Shown piece by piece: positions 46,459-58,912 of a stretch of DNA of 64,000 nt. Source of the stretch: Tetracladium setigerum (Eukaryota > Ascomycota > Leotiomycetes > Helotiales); NCBI GenBank assembly GCA_031472005.1, contig PZJY01000003.1, positions 372,001 through 436,000 on the forward strand, written 5' to 3'. Each line of letters opens with the position of its first letter. Positions within the stretch are counted from its first letter, which is position 1. Under the pieces are notes generated by a model. That model made no database searches. It saw nothing but the letters and a program-made list of their open reading frames with translations, and was not told the DNA's origin. Both the position numbers and the translations under genes were made by a program.

Positions 46459-48560
46459 CTAGTACTTCCCGTCGGCAGGAGTGAACGCTTTGCTGGTACC
46501 AGCCTGTACATCAACGCGATAGGATCTTCCGCTGGGGGAGACCTTTCTCTCGGTAGTTCCAGGTCGGATCTCTTGCTCCCATTCCTTGTCGCCTGTCAAT
46601 GCGGCTGGTCGTTGTTCTGGTGTGCCAACAGCACGAACTTCGCCAGCGCTGCCACTTCTCTTCTCGTCTGTGGTATACTCTTGCTCGTCATGTTCACGCC
46701 AGAAGTCTTTCTTTCCACTGGCAGCACGCTTGACCCATCCAGGGAGAATGCCACCCTTGACCTTGTAACTCCATGCGTCGGCTTGGTCATAATCGGGAGG
46801 AGTGAGACGACCTTTGGAGACAATCATGAGGAGCTTAACAACGGAATTCAAAGTAATGTACGTGCAAATACCGGCAATTAAGCCATAAGCAATGGAGTAA
46901 GTGAATGGCATGACGGCCAATGTGACAAAAGCCGGGATAGAATCTCCAAGGTAGCGCCAGTTGATATCGGTGCACGCACGTGCCATCATCGCTCCAACGA
47001 GAATAAGGGTACATCCAGTAGCCCAGGCGGGAATGGATGCGAAGATAGGTGCAAAGAAGATGGAGATAAAGAAGCAAATGCCAGTGAACATGGCAGTGAG
47101 ACCAGTTGCTCCACCCTCAGAGATACCTGCACCGGACTCGATGAAGGCGGTAACGGGAGGTACACCAAAGAGCGAACCAATGGTGATTGAGCTGGCATCG
47201 ACCAAGTATGCAACGGCTGAGCCTTCGAAATCCTGAGTCTCCTCGTCGATGGCACCACAGAAACGAGCCATGGAGTAAAGGGTACCTGTGCAATCCAAGA
47301 TATCGACGTAAAGGAAAGTAATGAGCGCCAGCGCAAATTGACCACCGTTAGCTCCACCGATGTCCCAATCCAGGACATTGAGGGTGTGCCTGATCTTGTT
47401 GAAGGAAACGACCTGCTTGAAAAATTCGAAACCGCTGTCTCCAATTGGATCATGCTTGAAATAGGAGACTGGTGTTCCTCTTGGCCAAGAGATAATCGAC
47501 ACGAGGAGAATACCGGCGATGATTGCACCCTTGACTCTGTACATCATAAGAATGGCGGTGAACATGCCACCACAGAACAGTCCGAGCCAGAGAGTTGGAT
47601 TTCGCATACGCTCTCGAGTACAGGTAAGGTTGGATGGGTCACCTTCATGGATACGGTTTTCCGGGATACATCCAGCAAGGGTAAGGGGATCGTTGGTTCC
47701 TCCAGTGATAACACCAAGACCAGCGTTGTAGGTCAAACCAATAATCGTCAGGTAAAGTCCGATTCCTACACCACTGGCAATCTTCAAACTTGCGGGAATA
47801 GCGCGAGCAAGCCATTGCCTAAGACCGAGAAGGGTGAGACCGATGAAAATGAATCCTTCGACGAAAACTGCAGTGAGAGCAAGTCTGTAAGGAACAGGAC
47901 CGGAGCCATTGAAGCCAACAACCTAGGAAATATTAGTCATAGTTCCTTATAGAGGCGGGCGGGCTATCTCGCTTACTTGATAAGTAAAGTATGCGTTTAT
48001 GCCCATTCCAGGAGCCAGAGCAATTGGCATGTTCGCAAAGAGACCGAGACAGAAAGAGCCCAAAGCAGCGATTGCAGCAGTGGCCGTGACCAAGTCCTGT
48101 CTGACTTCCTGTTTACAGAGCGCATACGCCGGAAATGCGGGATTCTCTGTGCTGAAGCACAGTGGATCAGTAGGGTCGGCCGACTCGCACACGCAAGTTG
48201 CGCCAGTATCTGCACAAACACGATGAGTAAGTTATATTGTACCTAGGTATGTTTAAAGAACTTAAAGAGTCACCTACCAGAGACGATTGAAGCGTTAACT
48301 GAGATGATATAAGCCATTGCGAAGAAAGTCGCCAAACCAGCTCTAAGCTCGGTCAAGAATCTGGATCCCTTTCTCTCCTTCTTGTGGCCACTGAACTCTA
48401 GGCGGAAGCGTCGTCCTACGATGGACTTGGCTACCGCCATATTCGTCTTTTCTACCTGTGGAAAACGTTAGTATTCGTGTTTGCGATGGGCGAAAGGTTG
48501 GATGTCATCGTGATAGGTCACGTGACACAACCACATTCTCACAAAACTTACCCATCCCAT
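46459..48560 (-). CDS. azgA: Purine permease AzgA (adenine/guanine/hypoxanthine)
   Basis: Proton symporter for purine bases in the plasma membrane. Exons: 48560-48552, 48455-48278, 48209-47977 and 47922-46459. The 9-base first exon (MGW) is followed by a 96-nt intron with a perfect TACTAAC branch site, then VEKTNMAVAKS, matching the known N-terminus of fungal AzgA proteins. Family motifs: AGLATFFAMAYIISVN, the ANMPIALAPGMGINAYFTYQ loop, TFLYVDILDCTGTLYSMA, and the GVPPVTAFIESGAGISEGGATGLTAM block that binds substrate. About 14 membrane segments. The hydrophilic C-terminal tail is charged. A GTCACGTGAC palindrome (48517-48526) lies within intron 1. No frame disturbance. Confidence 0.95.
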
Positions 48561-50065
48561 GATGTCTGTTGGATTATGTGATTGCTGAATTAATAAAAGA
48601 GTAACACTGAATGGAAATAATAAAGGATTGTACGACGTCGTCGTCCTCGGCTCGAAAACAAATTGACACACCAGAGGAGGGAAGAGTGAAAAAAGTCTGA
48701 AGCAGCGGCGGCCGTTATTAATGTACGGAGCAAGCGTGGATCGTTTATCTCCTCCCAGATAACATTTCAATGGACCCAAGACTTTTCGAGGCTCTTGGCC
48801 CGACGTCCGTTCAATCAGAGGCGATCATCGAAAAGCCCCTAAGCCTCTTCGCCCACGCTCCGCTGTGGGTTCAGCGGGGCCGTCCGATGGTGTGGTTTGC
48901 CTGCGACTGCGAGGGTTTACGAGGTTTGTTGATAATTCGAAAAGTGTACAGTACAGGACAGGTGCTGAAACGCGGGTGAAGATGTTGGCGCTTCCGTCCG
49001 GTGGTAGTTCTCAAAGTAAACAAACGTGTGAGATTATTATTAAGAACCGCAGGATGGCAATTTGGAAGTCCTGAAGAAGGATAGAAGGCTTGGTAGCCAG
49101 ATTAGATCTCTTCAAGTTCAGGTGGGATGTTCAAATCGGTGAGATTTCAGCCTCGGCGCACGTTGTATTATTGTGAAGGGTTACAGTAGTTGTTTATATC
49201 CGACATGCTTCAGACCACCAGTACTGTACGTGCCAGGATTGGTGGAACGTAAGAGTGGTAGAACATACCACATTCTCCTATTGATCACGAATGATATCAG
49301 AATGAGGGCTAAAAGAAGTTTGCTCACTTACTGACGGGATTACTTTTCAATGCTCCTTTCAGATCTATCATCTCTAGATGAGGGGATGTTTTCTCCCTTT
49401 CTATCAATTTTGGTAAGCACTGGCGGGAGTTCATCCCCCTCTCAACCTCAATGCGCAGACTCGTGATATTTAGAATAGGAGAATTGGTGATACAACATGA
49501 AGATTGGCACATGCCAGGCACGCCACTTCCATCCATGTCCAAGAGATGTTTGCATAAAACCACATCTTCCCTCCAGGCCCCCTGCCTTCCGGGAGATGCG
49601 AATATACTAAAAATCTAGTGTTCCACCTTGGAGGGGCAAACGGGGGTGCTTTACAATCGGCATCTAGACCACCAGCCCCTATCCTGCCATCGCTATTCGC
49701 AGAGACATCTTGACATTCGCAAATCAGTCAATAACATGAAGCTAGTTGAGCCCTATGAGTGGGTGGCTTGCTCTTGTAGCACAGAAACGCGACATGTCAG
49801 TGCTTTGGCTTTGCCATCTTGGTCCACCGCAATAATCTGTCCATCGAAAGAGTTTGTGCGCTTAACCCAACAGCATTTTCAGCACCAAAGAAGAAGTGAG
49901 AACTGGTGAAGGATCGAACCGGGGTCACATACAATCCTCTTGCCCTGTGTTATTCTCCTGCCTCTTGCACATTATCCAGCAGGAGTAGTGTCTCGTGTGG
50001 AAGGTTTTCGCTTGGTTTGACGAGGATCATGAGGTGCAGTATCTAAACCTACAGTGCCGTGAAGT
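48561..50065. other. AzgA promoter and gene-poor stretch
   Basis: The left part is the AzgA promoter and leader, including an AGATAA (GATA-factor type) word near 48758. From about 48800 to 50065 I see short unlikely frames only. A tRNA-like TTCGATCC word on the - strand near 49910 does not fold as a tRNA. Confidence 0.5.
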
Positions 50066-50434
50066 TTAAAAGTCTTCGAAACGGTAGTTTGTTTCTTGTG
50101 AGTATTTACTTTGAGAATAAGAATGAGCCCCTTTGTTCACCCGGCACTGGCAGCCTTCAATATTACAATCTTCTTCTGCAAAAACATCTTCCACAATATT
50201 AGTTATATTATCATACGCCTCTTTGTAAACATGCTCCGAGGCCGCCGCTGACTCCACTATTGAATTGGGGTTCATTTCGCCCCCTGCGATGACCGGCAGC
50301 GTGTCCGGTACTGTACCCTGAACTTTGCCCCCAGAATATGCAGACCTCTTCCCTAGGTTGGACTGCGGGTTTCCCCTTTTAGGAAGCTGGGAGAGCGGAT
50401 CAAGAGTCTTCTTTCGTGATGCTGGCCGGCTCAT
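50066..50434 (-). CDS. Hypothetical protein, 122 residues
   Basis: An intact ATG-started frame, not recognised. The N-terminal half is basic and polar (MSRPASRKKTLDPLSQLPKR). The C-terminal half is acidic (NIVEDVFAEEDC), then carries three close cysteines (EEDCNIEGCQCRVNK). No signal peptide or membrane segment. Codon choice is not unlike its neighbours, but coding status rests only on frame length and plausible composition. It stands in a gene-poor stretch. Confidence 0.4.
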   Translation of the reverse strand: MSRPASRKKTLDPLSQLPKRGNPQSNLGKRSAYSGGKVQGTVPDTLPVIAGGEMNPNSIVESAAASEHVYKEAYDNITNIVEDVFAEEDCNIEGCQCRVNKGAHSYSQSKYSQETNYRFEDF

Positions 50435-53112
50435 TTCTAGGGCGAGTTTTAGGTTGCGAATGACTCGGACATGCCAGATTTTGTATGGCCAGCCATCTCA
50501 TGATTATTCTCATCTTACCGTATTATTATATTAATGTACAACTGATCGTTCGCAAATCGACCTTTTGATTCACGACGGATACGAAAGCAGGGACTTTGAT
50601 GATGCAAGTTCTAAGTCCTTCGAATATTAAAAGCTTGCACGACAGATCAGATGTCGACACCGCATACTCCATACAGTATGCGCCGTTTCCTTGCCCCTCC
50701 TCTCGTCTCTTCCCGTACTTCCCAATTTCCATCTCTTCCCATGGAAAAGTGCAAGTTACCAATATCTGGCTGACTCCACAAGCATTATTGATAGACTCCG
50801 GTATGGGGAGATGACCGTGGCAAGATAATGGCCGACGCGTTTTCGGACCACTCCATCTTCAACCCCACAGAGCATTGCCAAAGATAGAGCTTCTGGAAGG
50901 CTTCTCTCATTGGATCATCTGCTATCTGATATCGATTATCGAAGTCAAGATGTCAAACCGATCCAAGCGGGCGGTTCCGATGGCAACGCATCAGGGCGGC
51001 CAACAGCAAACGAATCAAAATATCGCTCGGTTCAGCAGGTTTGTGAACGTAAACAAAAGCTAGTCTTATCTTAACTTGTCTTTCCTCTATTCTTGCCCTC
51101 TTCTTTCTATGCCCTCGACGTCTCAGTCACCTACGTTCCATTTCCAGCATTTACACTTTTGTCAGAACGAGGCTTACTGTATTGTGTAGTACAATAACAC
51201 CGCCCTGCGCTCTGCGCTTGCATGTGGTCGAGTTAAGAAGAGCTGGAATCAAGGGCTCATTTCAGTAACACAAAGTCTCCCCTCTGGTTCATAGAGTAAT
51301 AGGAATGACCGGACATTTGACTTCGAATTCTGCTCAAAACGCGTTCAGTTGAGGCGTCAAAAATGCTTTCAACGGAGTATTCAGAGTGTCTCGAAATGAC
51401 TTTGCGAAATTGATGGTACCTGCCATATGCTGATAATCTCGGATGGGAACGCTATTTCCGATAAAGAAGGACCCAGCCTCCTTCCTTCATCACCCTTCAC
51501 GGCTACTTGCATCTGCACAACCGTACAAGTTCGCATTATTCGACAAAGATCAAACACCCGTTGTTCGAGCTGTTTTCGTCTCATAATCCAATCATTCTCC
51601 TTGCTATACTTTACATCTGGGAGGTGAGTGATCAATCTTCGGACTTTGGAGGTTGTAGTCTGCTGGTACTACCCACACCTTCGAGGAAGTTCTTTTTTCG
51701 AACTCCATCCAGATTACCAAAGAGGGGCAGAGGAAGCGGGTAAGTCCGCAAGTCATTCTGTGATTCTCATTCACGTGGTTCAAAACTGGGTAAAAAACTC
51801 AGCTGCTAGATGTTTAGGTCAAAAGAGGTGGGTTGACGGCTTGCTGATATGTTGAACAAGAGTCTGTGGAACGGGTCGACCAAGGTTCTAATGCATTGTA
51901 CCTTTTCCAGTTCTATGTACAGGTGGGCGGACAGGGCCTCGTGCCTTCTGCTCAATCGGACTATTGGTGTTACTAGGGCACGGCATTCGGGAGTCACAAC
52001 TATTCACACGCGTTCGGAATTGTATTTCCCCTCATATCAAGATCAAGCAAGTTTTCACAGCCTGTAGCCAAGAACAGTTCAGTCAAACTACGTCTCCGTC
52101 CCAACTTCCGATGCTCTGGAAGTTTGCGGGGATATGAGAATCTGACTAGATCCAAACCCTCCTTCTCTTGAAATCATGCACAAACCCGACCGTTGCTCCC
52201 GTAAACATTGACAGCTGATCAAACCAAGACAGCATGTAAACACCCGCTGTAGTTTGAGAGATGACCACCACATAATTGCTGCCAGTAACCAAATACCATG
52301 TGTGATTGTTCCTCCTGTTGAGACCAGGATTTGCAATCGTCGCTGTGACTGAGGCTAGACTGATATTGGTGTATGAAACGTGTGTTTACCTTGTGATGTG
52401 TGAGTGATGGGAGAGACATTTGCCAGAGAAATAGAGGATGAGGTTCGCCCAGTGGAAGAAACCAAGTTTTCACATGCCCTGATATCCTTCTGAAGCAATC
52501 ATCATGAAATTAAGATTGGTAGATATCTTTTCGTTCTCTTTTCCGCCAATCAACAATAGTGGAGTTTTGGTTTTCAAATTGATCCCTCTTTGTCCAACCA
52601 ACCATGTTAATGTTAATCCTTAATCTCAAGCATAGTCGTAATCAAGGGGGGAGCGATAATACTGGGAAGGCTAATCCTAATCGCATCTCTATCTTCTGTT
52701 CCAACAAGATAAATACAAAATTCTATGCGGTATACTGGATGAACTTTACCAGAGCCATCCTGCTCTTCGGATGATGATCTGAACTGGTCTTGCTGTTCTT
52801 CCTCCCATTACGATGACCAGTTTAACACCAATTTGTACCTGGTAAGTAAGAAAGGAAGTAAGTGCGATGATTGAATTGGGCTTGTTATTTTAAGTTTATG
52901 GGTCTTCGATTTGATATATCGTCGTGAGAATCTGGTGAAGAACACGGCCTGATAATACTGCCATATTTAGGGCCGGCTAAATAAGGTTAATATTAGGCGA
53001 GGCTGCCAAGAGAATGCTTGCCGCTTCCTAAAGCCTCGTCGCCATTACTTCATATCCTTCGAAATCCAGGAGTCTACCCACCTTCTACCAACAACCACAG
53101 AAAGCCGCCAAA
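50435..53112. other. Gene-poor region upstream of KIN17
   Basis: About 2.7 kb in which I support no gene. Small frames (for example 50951-51063, starting MSNRSKRAVPMATHQGG and ending beside a GT donor) might be exons of an unrecognised short gene, but I cannot connect them. The right end is the KIN17 promoter. Confidence 0.5.
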
Positions 53113-54206
53113 ATGCCAAAAGCAGAGTTTGGAACGACCAAGCAGCTTAATAACCAACTCAAGTCAAAGGGACTCCAGCGGCTACGATGGTACTGCCAGG
53201 TTTGTCCCCATTCCCCTTCGCCCCTCTGTCGCAACATCAAAGTAACAGGTTCGTGATCCAGGTTTGCGAAAAGCAGTGCCGTGACGAAAATGGCTTCAAA
53301 ATGCACACCCAATCCGAGTCCCACGTCCGAAACATGCTCCTCGTCGGCGAAGATTCCAAGAAGTTCATTCAAAACTACAGCAACCAATTCCAGCGGGATT
53401 TCCTCCTACTTCTGCGCACCTCCCACGGCGAGAAGCGTGTTCATCTAAATCATTTCTATCAGGAATATATCTCGAATAAGGAGCATGTGCACATGAACTC
53501 TACGAAGTGGCCGTCGTTGATTGAATTCGGGAAGTATCTTGGGAGAGAGGGAATTTGTAGGGTCGATGAGGATGAGAAGGGTATACATATTGCATGGATT
53601 GATAATAGTCCGGAGAATTTGAGGAGGCAGGATGCGGTGAGGAAGAAGGAGAGGCAGGATAGAGGGGACGAGGAGAGGGAGAATAAGGCGATCCGAGAAC
53701 AGATTAAGAAGGCGAAATTGGAGAGGGGAGAAGAGGAGGATGATGTGGATGAGGAGGAAAAGGAGCTGAAAAGAGAGGAAGGGGGGAAAATTAAGTTGAA
53801 CTTTGGAGCGAAAGCAGTCCCAAAGGCGGAGGGTTTGAGTACACCAACGGAGATAGCTACAGTGGACGAGACGAGATCAACATCTGGGACTGAAGTCACG
53901 AAAGAGGGTGGAGAAGCTTCGAATGCAGAAGCATTAGCTCAAACAGAAGCATCATCGGCAGACCCAATCCTAGCGCCAGCGCCAGCTCCAGCAAAGGTTG
54001 CAATGAAGATGGGATTCTCCAGCAAGCCAAAGAACGTCTTTGCCGCCGCGAAAAAGAACGTTCTAGGCGGCAAGAAGGCAGTTGGTATTGAGCAGCCCAA
54101 GAAGATGAGTGAAGCGGAGCGAATCATGAGGGAAGAAATGGACAGGAAGAACAAGAGAGGACCTCCTGGATTTGGGGGACCCGCGCAGAAAAAGCAGAAG
54201 TTCTGA
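53113..54206 (+). CDS. KIN17: KIN17-family DNA/RNA-binding nuclear protein
   Basis: Conserved nuclear zinc-finger protein linked to DNA replication, repair and RNA processing. Exon 1 (53113-53199) encodes MPKAEFGTTKQLNNQLKSKG and RLRWYCQ; intron 53200-53261 (62 nt); exon 2 starts VCEKQCRDENGFKMHTQSESH, a C2H2 finger (C-x2-C shared across the junction, then His residues). The winged-helix segment follows (FLLLLRTSHGEKRVHLNHFYQEYI, then KWPSLIEFGKYLGREG). A coiled, highly charged Glu/Lys region comes next, then an Ala/Pro linker. The C-terminus (RGPPGFGGPAQKKQKF) is basic. Length about 343 residues, normal for fungi, which lack the KOW end of animal KIN17. Frame intact. Confidence 0.93.
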
Positions 54207-54507
54207 TTTGAGTTGACCACTCTTCGGATTTTGTAAGATGGGCAGGGAAGAAGAGGAGGATTATTATAAATTGGGACGGCGTTGGCTTGATACCAGTTGT
54301 ATTTATGCTTTTTTATTGATAAAGCTTCGCGCCAACGATAGATCTCAAACTGAAAGCAAAGATCTTTAAAACCCCAGATCATTCACCACCGTGTCCTACC
54401 TCAGTGATACGCCATAAACTCCAATTTTCAATTTTACACTTGCACGCCCATATGCATAGGTACCGTATCATCTTCTTCCGTTCTTCCCATCCCCACCATC
54501 CATCCAT
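54207..54507. other. Convergent 3' flanks of KIN17 and SPT4
   Basis: A 301-bp gap between two convergent genes; contains a T-rich stretch near 54300-54320. No gene. Confidence 0.6.
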
Positions 54508-54969
54508 CTAATCCACCTCCGTCGCACTCCCATCCCTCGGAATATACCGAATTTTGTATTCATCCTCCATACTCGCAACCATGTCCTCAGGCAAGATGCC
54601 CGAAACCTTCGTCGCATACACACCCTTCACATACCCATCCAACCGCTGCCATTTCGCGACCCAACTCTTGCTTGGATCAGCGAGCGTGATAAGCCCTTCG
54701 AAGACTTGAGAGGTGTAGTCTGCGACGGCTTCGGTGTTGCCTTGGAGGTCGAGGAATTCGCAGTTGGGACAGCCGTATTTGAGGAATTTCTGGGAGGTGG
54801 TGTTAGGATGGGCTGGCTTGGTGTGCTTTGGGGTTGGGAGGGGCAAGGGAGGTAGGGATTGGGAAATGGAGGAGAAGGTAGCTTATACATTTTGTGTTTG
54901 CACGATTGAGCAGACCATGCAGGCGCGTAGGTGGCGTTGCTGGTTTGGTGGGACGTAGTTGTCTCCCAT
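54508..54969 (-). CDS. SPT4: Transcription elongation factor SPT4
   Basis: Small zinc-finger subunit of DSIF, which with SPT5 clamps RNA polymerase II for processive elongation. Exon 1 (54969-54889) gives MGDNYVPPNQQRHLRACMVC and SIVQTQN; intron 54888-54790 (99 nt); exon 2 begins KFLKYGCPNCEFLDLQGN. The four zinc ligands (C-x2-C in each exon) are present, and the later WVAKWQRLDGYVKGVYATKV and LPEDMV match the SPT5-binding part. Length about 120 residues, as expected. The frame is intact. Confidence 0.95.
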
Positions 54970-55621
54970 GGCTGCAAATGTAGACTTGGGCTTGTGGTTG
55001 AGTTTGAGTAAGATGGAGAGGGAGGGAGTAGATAGGAAGTGAGGTAGAACTAGATTGTGTTTTGGAGTAGGGACAGGAGCTTTGTTAAAGAGGACGAGGC
55101 TGAACTTTGGTTTCCTGGATGACTAAGTAATTCACGTGACTCGCTTCCTCCAACACTATTCTACTCCAGAGGTTTCTAATCTCTGGAATCATTCCTGGGT
55201 GAAATGTGAACATGGTATTCTCATTTCGAGTCAATATTCTCAAATTTGGAGTAGGTCACTTTGGATTTGGTGGCATTGGTGGTTACCCTTCCTACGTCTC
55301 AATTGAACTGGTATTTCAATCTCTTTCTCTCTTCTCTACTCGAGCGTCTGGCTGTCCTTACTTAAAAACTGTATTTTTATCTCCCCCTTCTCAATATCTT
55401 CTTCAAAAATTTCCACCTCTGAGACGTCTTTGGGACTGAAGGAAGAGCATTCCAAGCTCAAGTGTAGAACAGACCCTTACGATATGTCAAACAAATCTAC
55501 AAAAATATTTACCACCTCTATTTTGTGGAGGCGTCGTTGAAAACCCCATCTAATTAGTAGAAATAATGTCTCGCTGAACAACTTTCTTCTACACCCAAAC
55601 AATCTAGACTCGCTCTTTTGA
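54970..55621. other. SPT4 promoter and 3' flank of the MFS exporter
   Basis: Non-coding. Both neighbours are read leftward. No gene is supported. Confidence 0.55.
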
Positions 55622-57622
55622 TCAAGCATCCGCAGGTTCTCGCCTCAAAGTTTTATGAAGAGTATGCTGCTTCATAAACGCACCGCATACTGTACCCAAC
55701 ACAGCAATTCCAAGTGCGGTCAAGAAAACAGCTCTCAAAGCAATCTCGTAACTCTGCATAACACCTTGCTTCCATCCTGGAGGCAGGTGCTTCAATTCAT
55801 CAAGACTCTCTCTGATGCGTTCAATCTCCTTCCGAGCTCCTTTCTTGCCGTCAAAGTGTGAATGAAGAGATGATAACAAGACGTTTTGGTAGACGGCGGA
55901 GGCAATCGTAACGCCTATTGCGGAGCCGGTGGAGCGGAAGGCGTAGGTTGCGGATGTGATTACTGCTTGGTGTTCGTGATCTACTGCGCTGATGACTCCG
56001 ACTACAACATAGTTAAGTTAGCATTGTCTTCGTTCGGTACGGTGATTGGGATCCAATTTCTATCGCTCAAAGGATTGTGGAAACGTTTTCGGAGGCGTTG
56101 AAACACGAATCGGGTCCGTGAAAAGCCAGGAAAAGATGATGTACGTACGAAGTGTAACCGTCAGCGTTCCTCCGTAGCCAAATCCAACAAGGAACAGATA
56201 GACGACAGGTTGCCAGTCGGGAGTATTGAAATTCATTGTCGAAATGAGCCCAGCTCCCAGGCAGATTGATGTTGTTACGATCAAACCGAGAACACGGTAC
56301 TTGCCCGTTTTATTCATTATCAGGCCCACGCCCAGACTGCCGATAGAAGCTCCAACTATTTTAACAAAAAGTCAGCTCTTTCCTAATTATAATAGCCACA
56401 ATTGAGATTTTTGAATTCGGAGACTCGCTTACGGGATTGGGGTATGAGTCTCGTCCCTGCTGCGGTTGTGGAAAGACCCTTGACTTGGAAGTAGATCGGT
56501 ACGTAAAATAATCCAGAGAAGACGACCATGGTAGTAAGCCAGTTGCATAGACAAGCTGCTGCAACGGTGCGGTTAAGCAGGAGGTGAACCGGGATAACGG
56601 GCTCTGCTGCAATGCGTGACTCAACGAATATGAAGGCAAGCAAGAACACGACAGAAAGCGACAGCGATATTATAACCAATGGGTGCGTCCATGGGACAAC
56701 ATTGCCCCCCGAATTCAGTGCCAACAGTAAAAGGACGACTGTAGAGATGTAGAGTTAGTAGTTTGTCCAGACGTTTTCTTCCAAAAGGGAAATACAAAAT
56801 ATCAAGCCGATATGCAAGCATACTCCCGATCAAATGGTGATAGAACAAAGGGCTGGTGATACATACGAGTTGCGAGAAGTGTAAAAGCACCCAAGAAATC
56901 GACTCGAGAGAGTTTCGACTTCTCCGACTTCTTAGGAGGAATGTCAACCACAAACCAAACAGCTACCGCAGACACCAGGACGAACGGGACCTGAATTAAA
57001 AATGCCTTTCTCCAACCCCAAGTATCATTTACCCAACCTCCGAACAAACCTCCAAGACCAGCTCCGGAGCCATAACATAAATTCCCCAATCCCTGGATGA
57101 CACCTCTCTTCCTCAACGGTACCAAATCACTCCCCACAAACGTGCTTATTGCCATTAACCCCCTCCTCCCATTCCACTAACCACACGACCCGCGATCATC
57201 GACCCCTCCGAGGTAGCTAATCCACACATCAAATTCCCTGCCGCAAATAGAATATTCGACACCACCAACCCCGTCCGGCGCGAGAAGATATCCGTCAATC
57301 GTCCTGAGAGAGGTTGACAGGCTGCATTTGCAATCAGGTATGCTGACGCGAGCCATGAGAGGAGGGAGAGCGAGTTGAAGGAGGATGCGATGGGAACGCT
57401 TAGCGTGGCTATGATGGTCGAATCGAGTGCTCCAAGGAAGACTCCGAACCAGATCACGCCCATGGTAATCGCCAGGCGTTTGGTAGATATTTCATCGGGA
57501 ATGATGACTTCTTCTGTGGAGGTGGATTGCTCGGTGGAGGGGTTGATGGTCGCACCGAGGAGGGGTGCTCGCTCGTCCGCCTCGTGGGCGGCGCCGTTTG
57601 TCGAATGGTTCTCGCTTGCCAT
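55622..57622 (-). CDS. MFS multidrug exporter, DHA2 (14-TM) family, frame broken once
   Basis: Proton-antiport exporter of the drug:H+ antiporter-2 class, which includes toxin and azole exporters and vacuolar amino-acid carriers. The N-terminus is polar (MASENHSTNGAAHEADERAP). It is followed by WFGVFLGALDSTIIATLSVPI, the DHA signature LDxTIVxxALP-like, SAYLIANAACQPLSGRLTDIFSRR (motif A), and GSGAGLGGLFGGWVNDTWGWR (motif C-type). Introns 56866-56739, 56432-56356 and 56148-56002 join in phase. At the run of five C 57159-57163 (G on the coding strand) one base is missing: GRVVSGMGGGG runs into a stop, while the frame one base back reads LMAISTFVGSD. The end is a soluble tail after SAIGVTIASAVYQNV. 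Start chosen at 57622; the frame is open upstream only via a non-ATG codon. Confidence 0.88.
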
Positions 57623-58912
57623 TTTCAAGCTGTAGGTCGATGTTTTATGGTGATAAAATATACTATCTCATACTCAATAATGTCGGTTGTTCATAGTTGT
57701 AAAGTAGGAGATTAGTGGAGTCATGAAGCTCTTTTTTACGTGAGCTTATCAAGCTCAAGCTCGTCATGTCTTGGCAGTATCGGACCCTGAAAAAGGTAGG
57801 TAAAGAGAAAGAATAGATTCCACATAGTGAGATTTGTTTTTGGCGACTTCCAGATCTTTACGACTTGAGAAGTTTTGTCATTGCTGTTGTTGTAATTGAA
57901 CAGTTCAACGGTCTAACGAATATATCTAATGTTTTTGTGTGACTTCTTCCAGTAGGTACGACGTACATCCCCATCGAATGTAAACAATTCAAGTGAGCTC
58001 TTAGATCATATCATCCATTATACGCTACGCAATTGATCAGGTCTCCGCTCGTTGAATATTCGCAGATACTGAAAGAAAAAGCATGACTTTTATATACTTT
58101 ACATGCCTGCTGCAGGAATTGAGGATGTTCTATCCTCGAGTTTATTTTACAATGCTTTGAAAACTAGAAGACTACGTTAAAATTATCTTCTGGCCTGGTA
58201 TTTTTGCCTTTGTATTCTAATAGAAAGACGTTACTTAGGCAGAGCAAAATTGAAGAAGCTGCTCTTTGAAAGTTTCAACAAGATTTGTACTATACCGAAG
58301 AGTACTATACAACGGGATACAAGTAGTTTTGATTTTCAAATTCGTACTTCCACATAATGCCAGGGCATTCTCCATTGATCGGATTACGAATCGATTCAAA
58401 TCTCAAAAGTTCAAGTGTCGATTGAGGGTGGAAGTTCCCCCCCAAAAATCCACATGTATGTGGAAGAATTATTATTGCAAAGAGGCTCATGTCCTACGAA
58501 TCCTCTAAAAATAGACGAGGCTCACGAAAATCGCCGCGTTTGAGAAGCCGCTCCCGTCAGGTCAGCCTCAGCCAAGCCGTTGCCCTGGTGAGAAGCCGAA
58601 TTATTACGCGTCCGTCCGCAATACACATCCTGTTCGAGCTTCGTTTCTTCAAGTTCTTTCCAAAATCTCTCATCATCAGATCACTTTCCTTCTTTGTTGT
58701 CAAACAAATCCACTATCTTCCCTCCCCTCCTCGCAGACTGTTGAATCTCAACTCACTTTGTTTGTTACACTTTCCTCCCAAGGTCCCGGACAACGAGAAC
58801 AAAAACAACAAGGCTCCCGACAAATCCGGCCATTGTTTCAATCAATCACATTTCACCCTCGATCGAAATTTAGGAACCCAACAAACATATACCGAAGGGG
58901 CAAATCGCAAAG
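57623..58912. promoter_or_regulatory. Divergent promoter region between the MFS exporter and MARVEL-like genes
   Basis: 1.3 kb between genes transcribed away from each other. AT-rich near 58090-58290; a CAT/AG-poor pyrimidine-rich leader (58640-58900) precedes the rightward gene. No other gene is supported. Confidence 0.55.

Noticed and set aside
49900..49990. tRNA-like sequence on the - strand (TTCGATCC word near 49910)
   Set aside because: The T-arm stem does not pair, and no matching acceptor, D-arm or anticodon arm can be drawn.
50951..51063. Short frame MSNRSKRAVPMATHQGG with a possible GT donor
   Set aside because: I could not find a downstream exon that makes a sensible protein.
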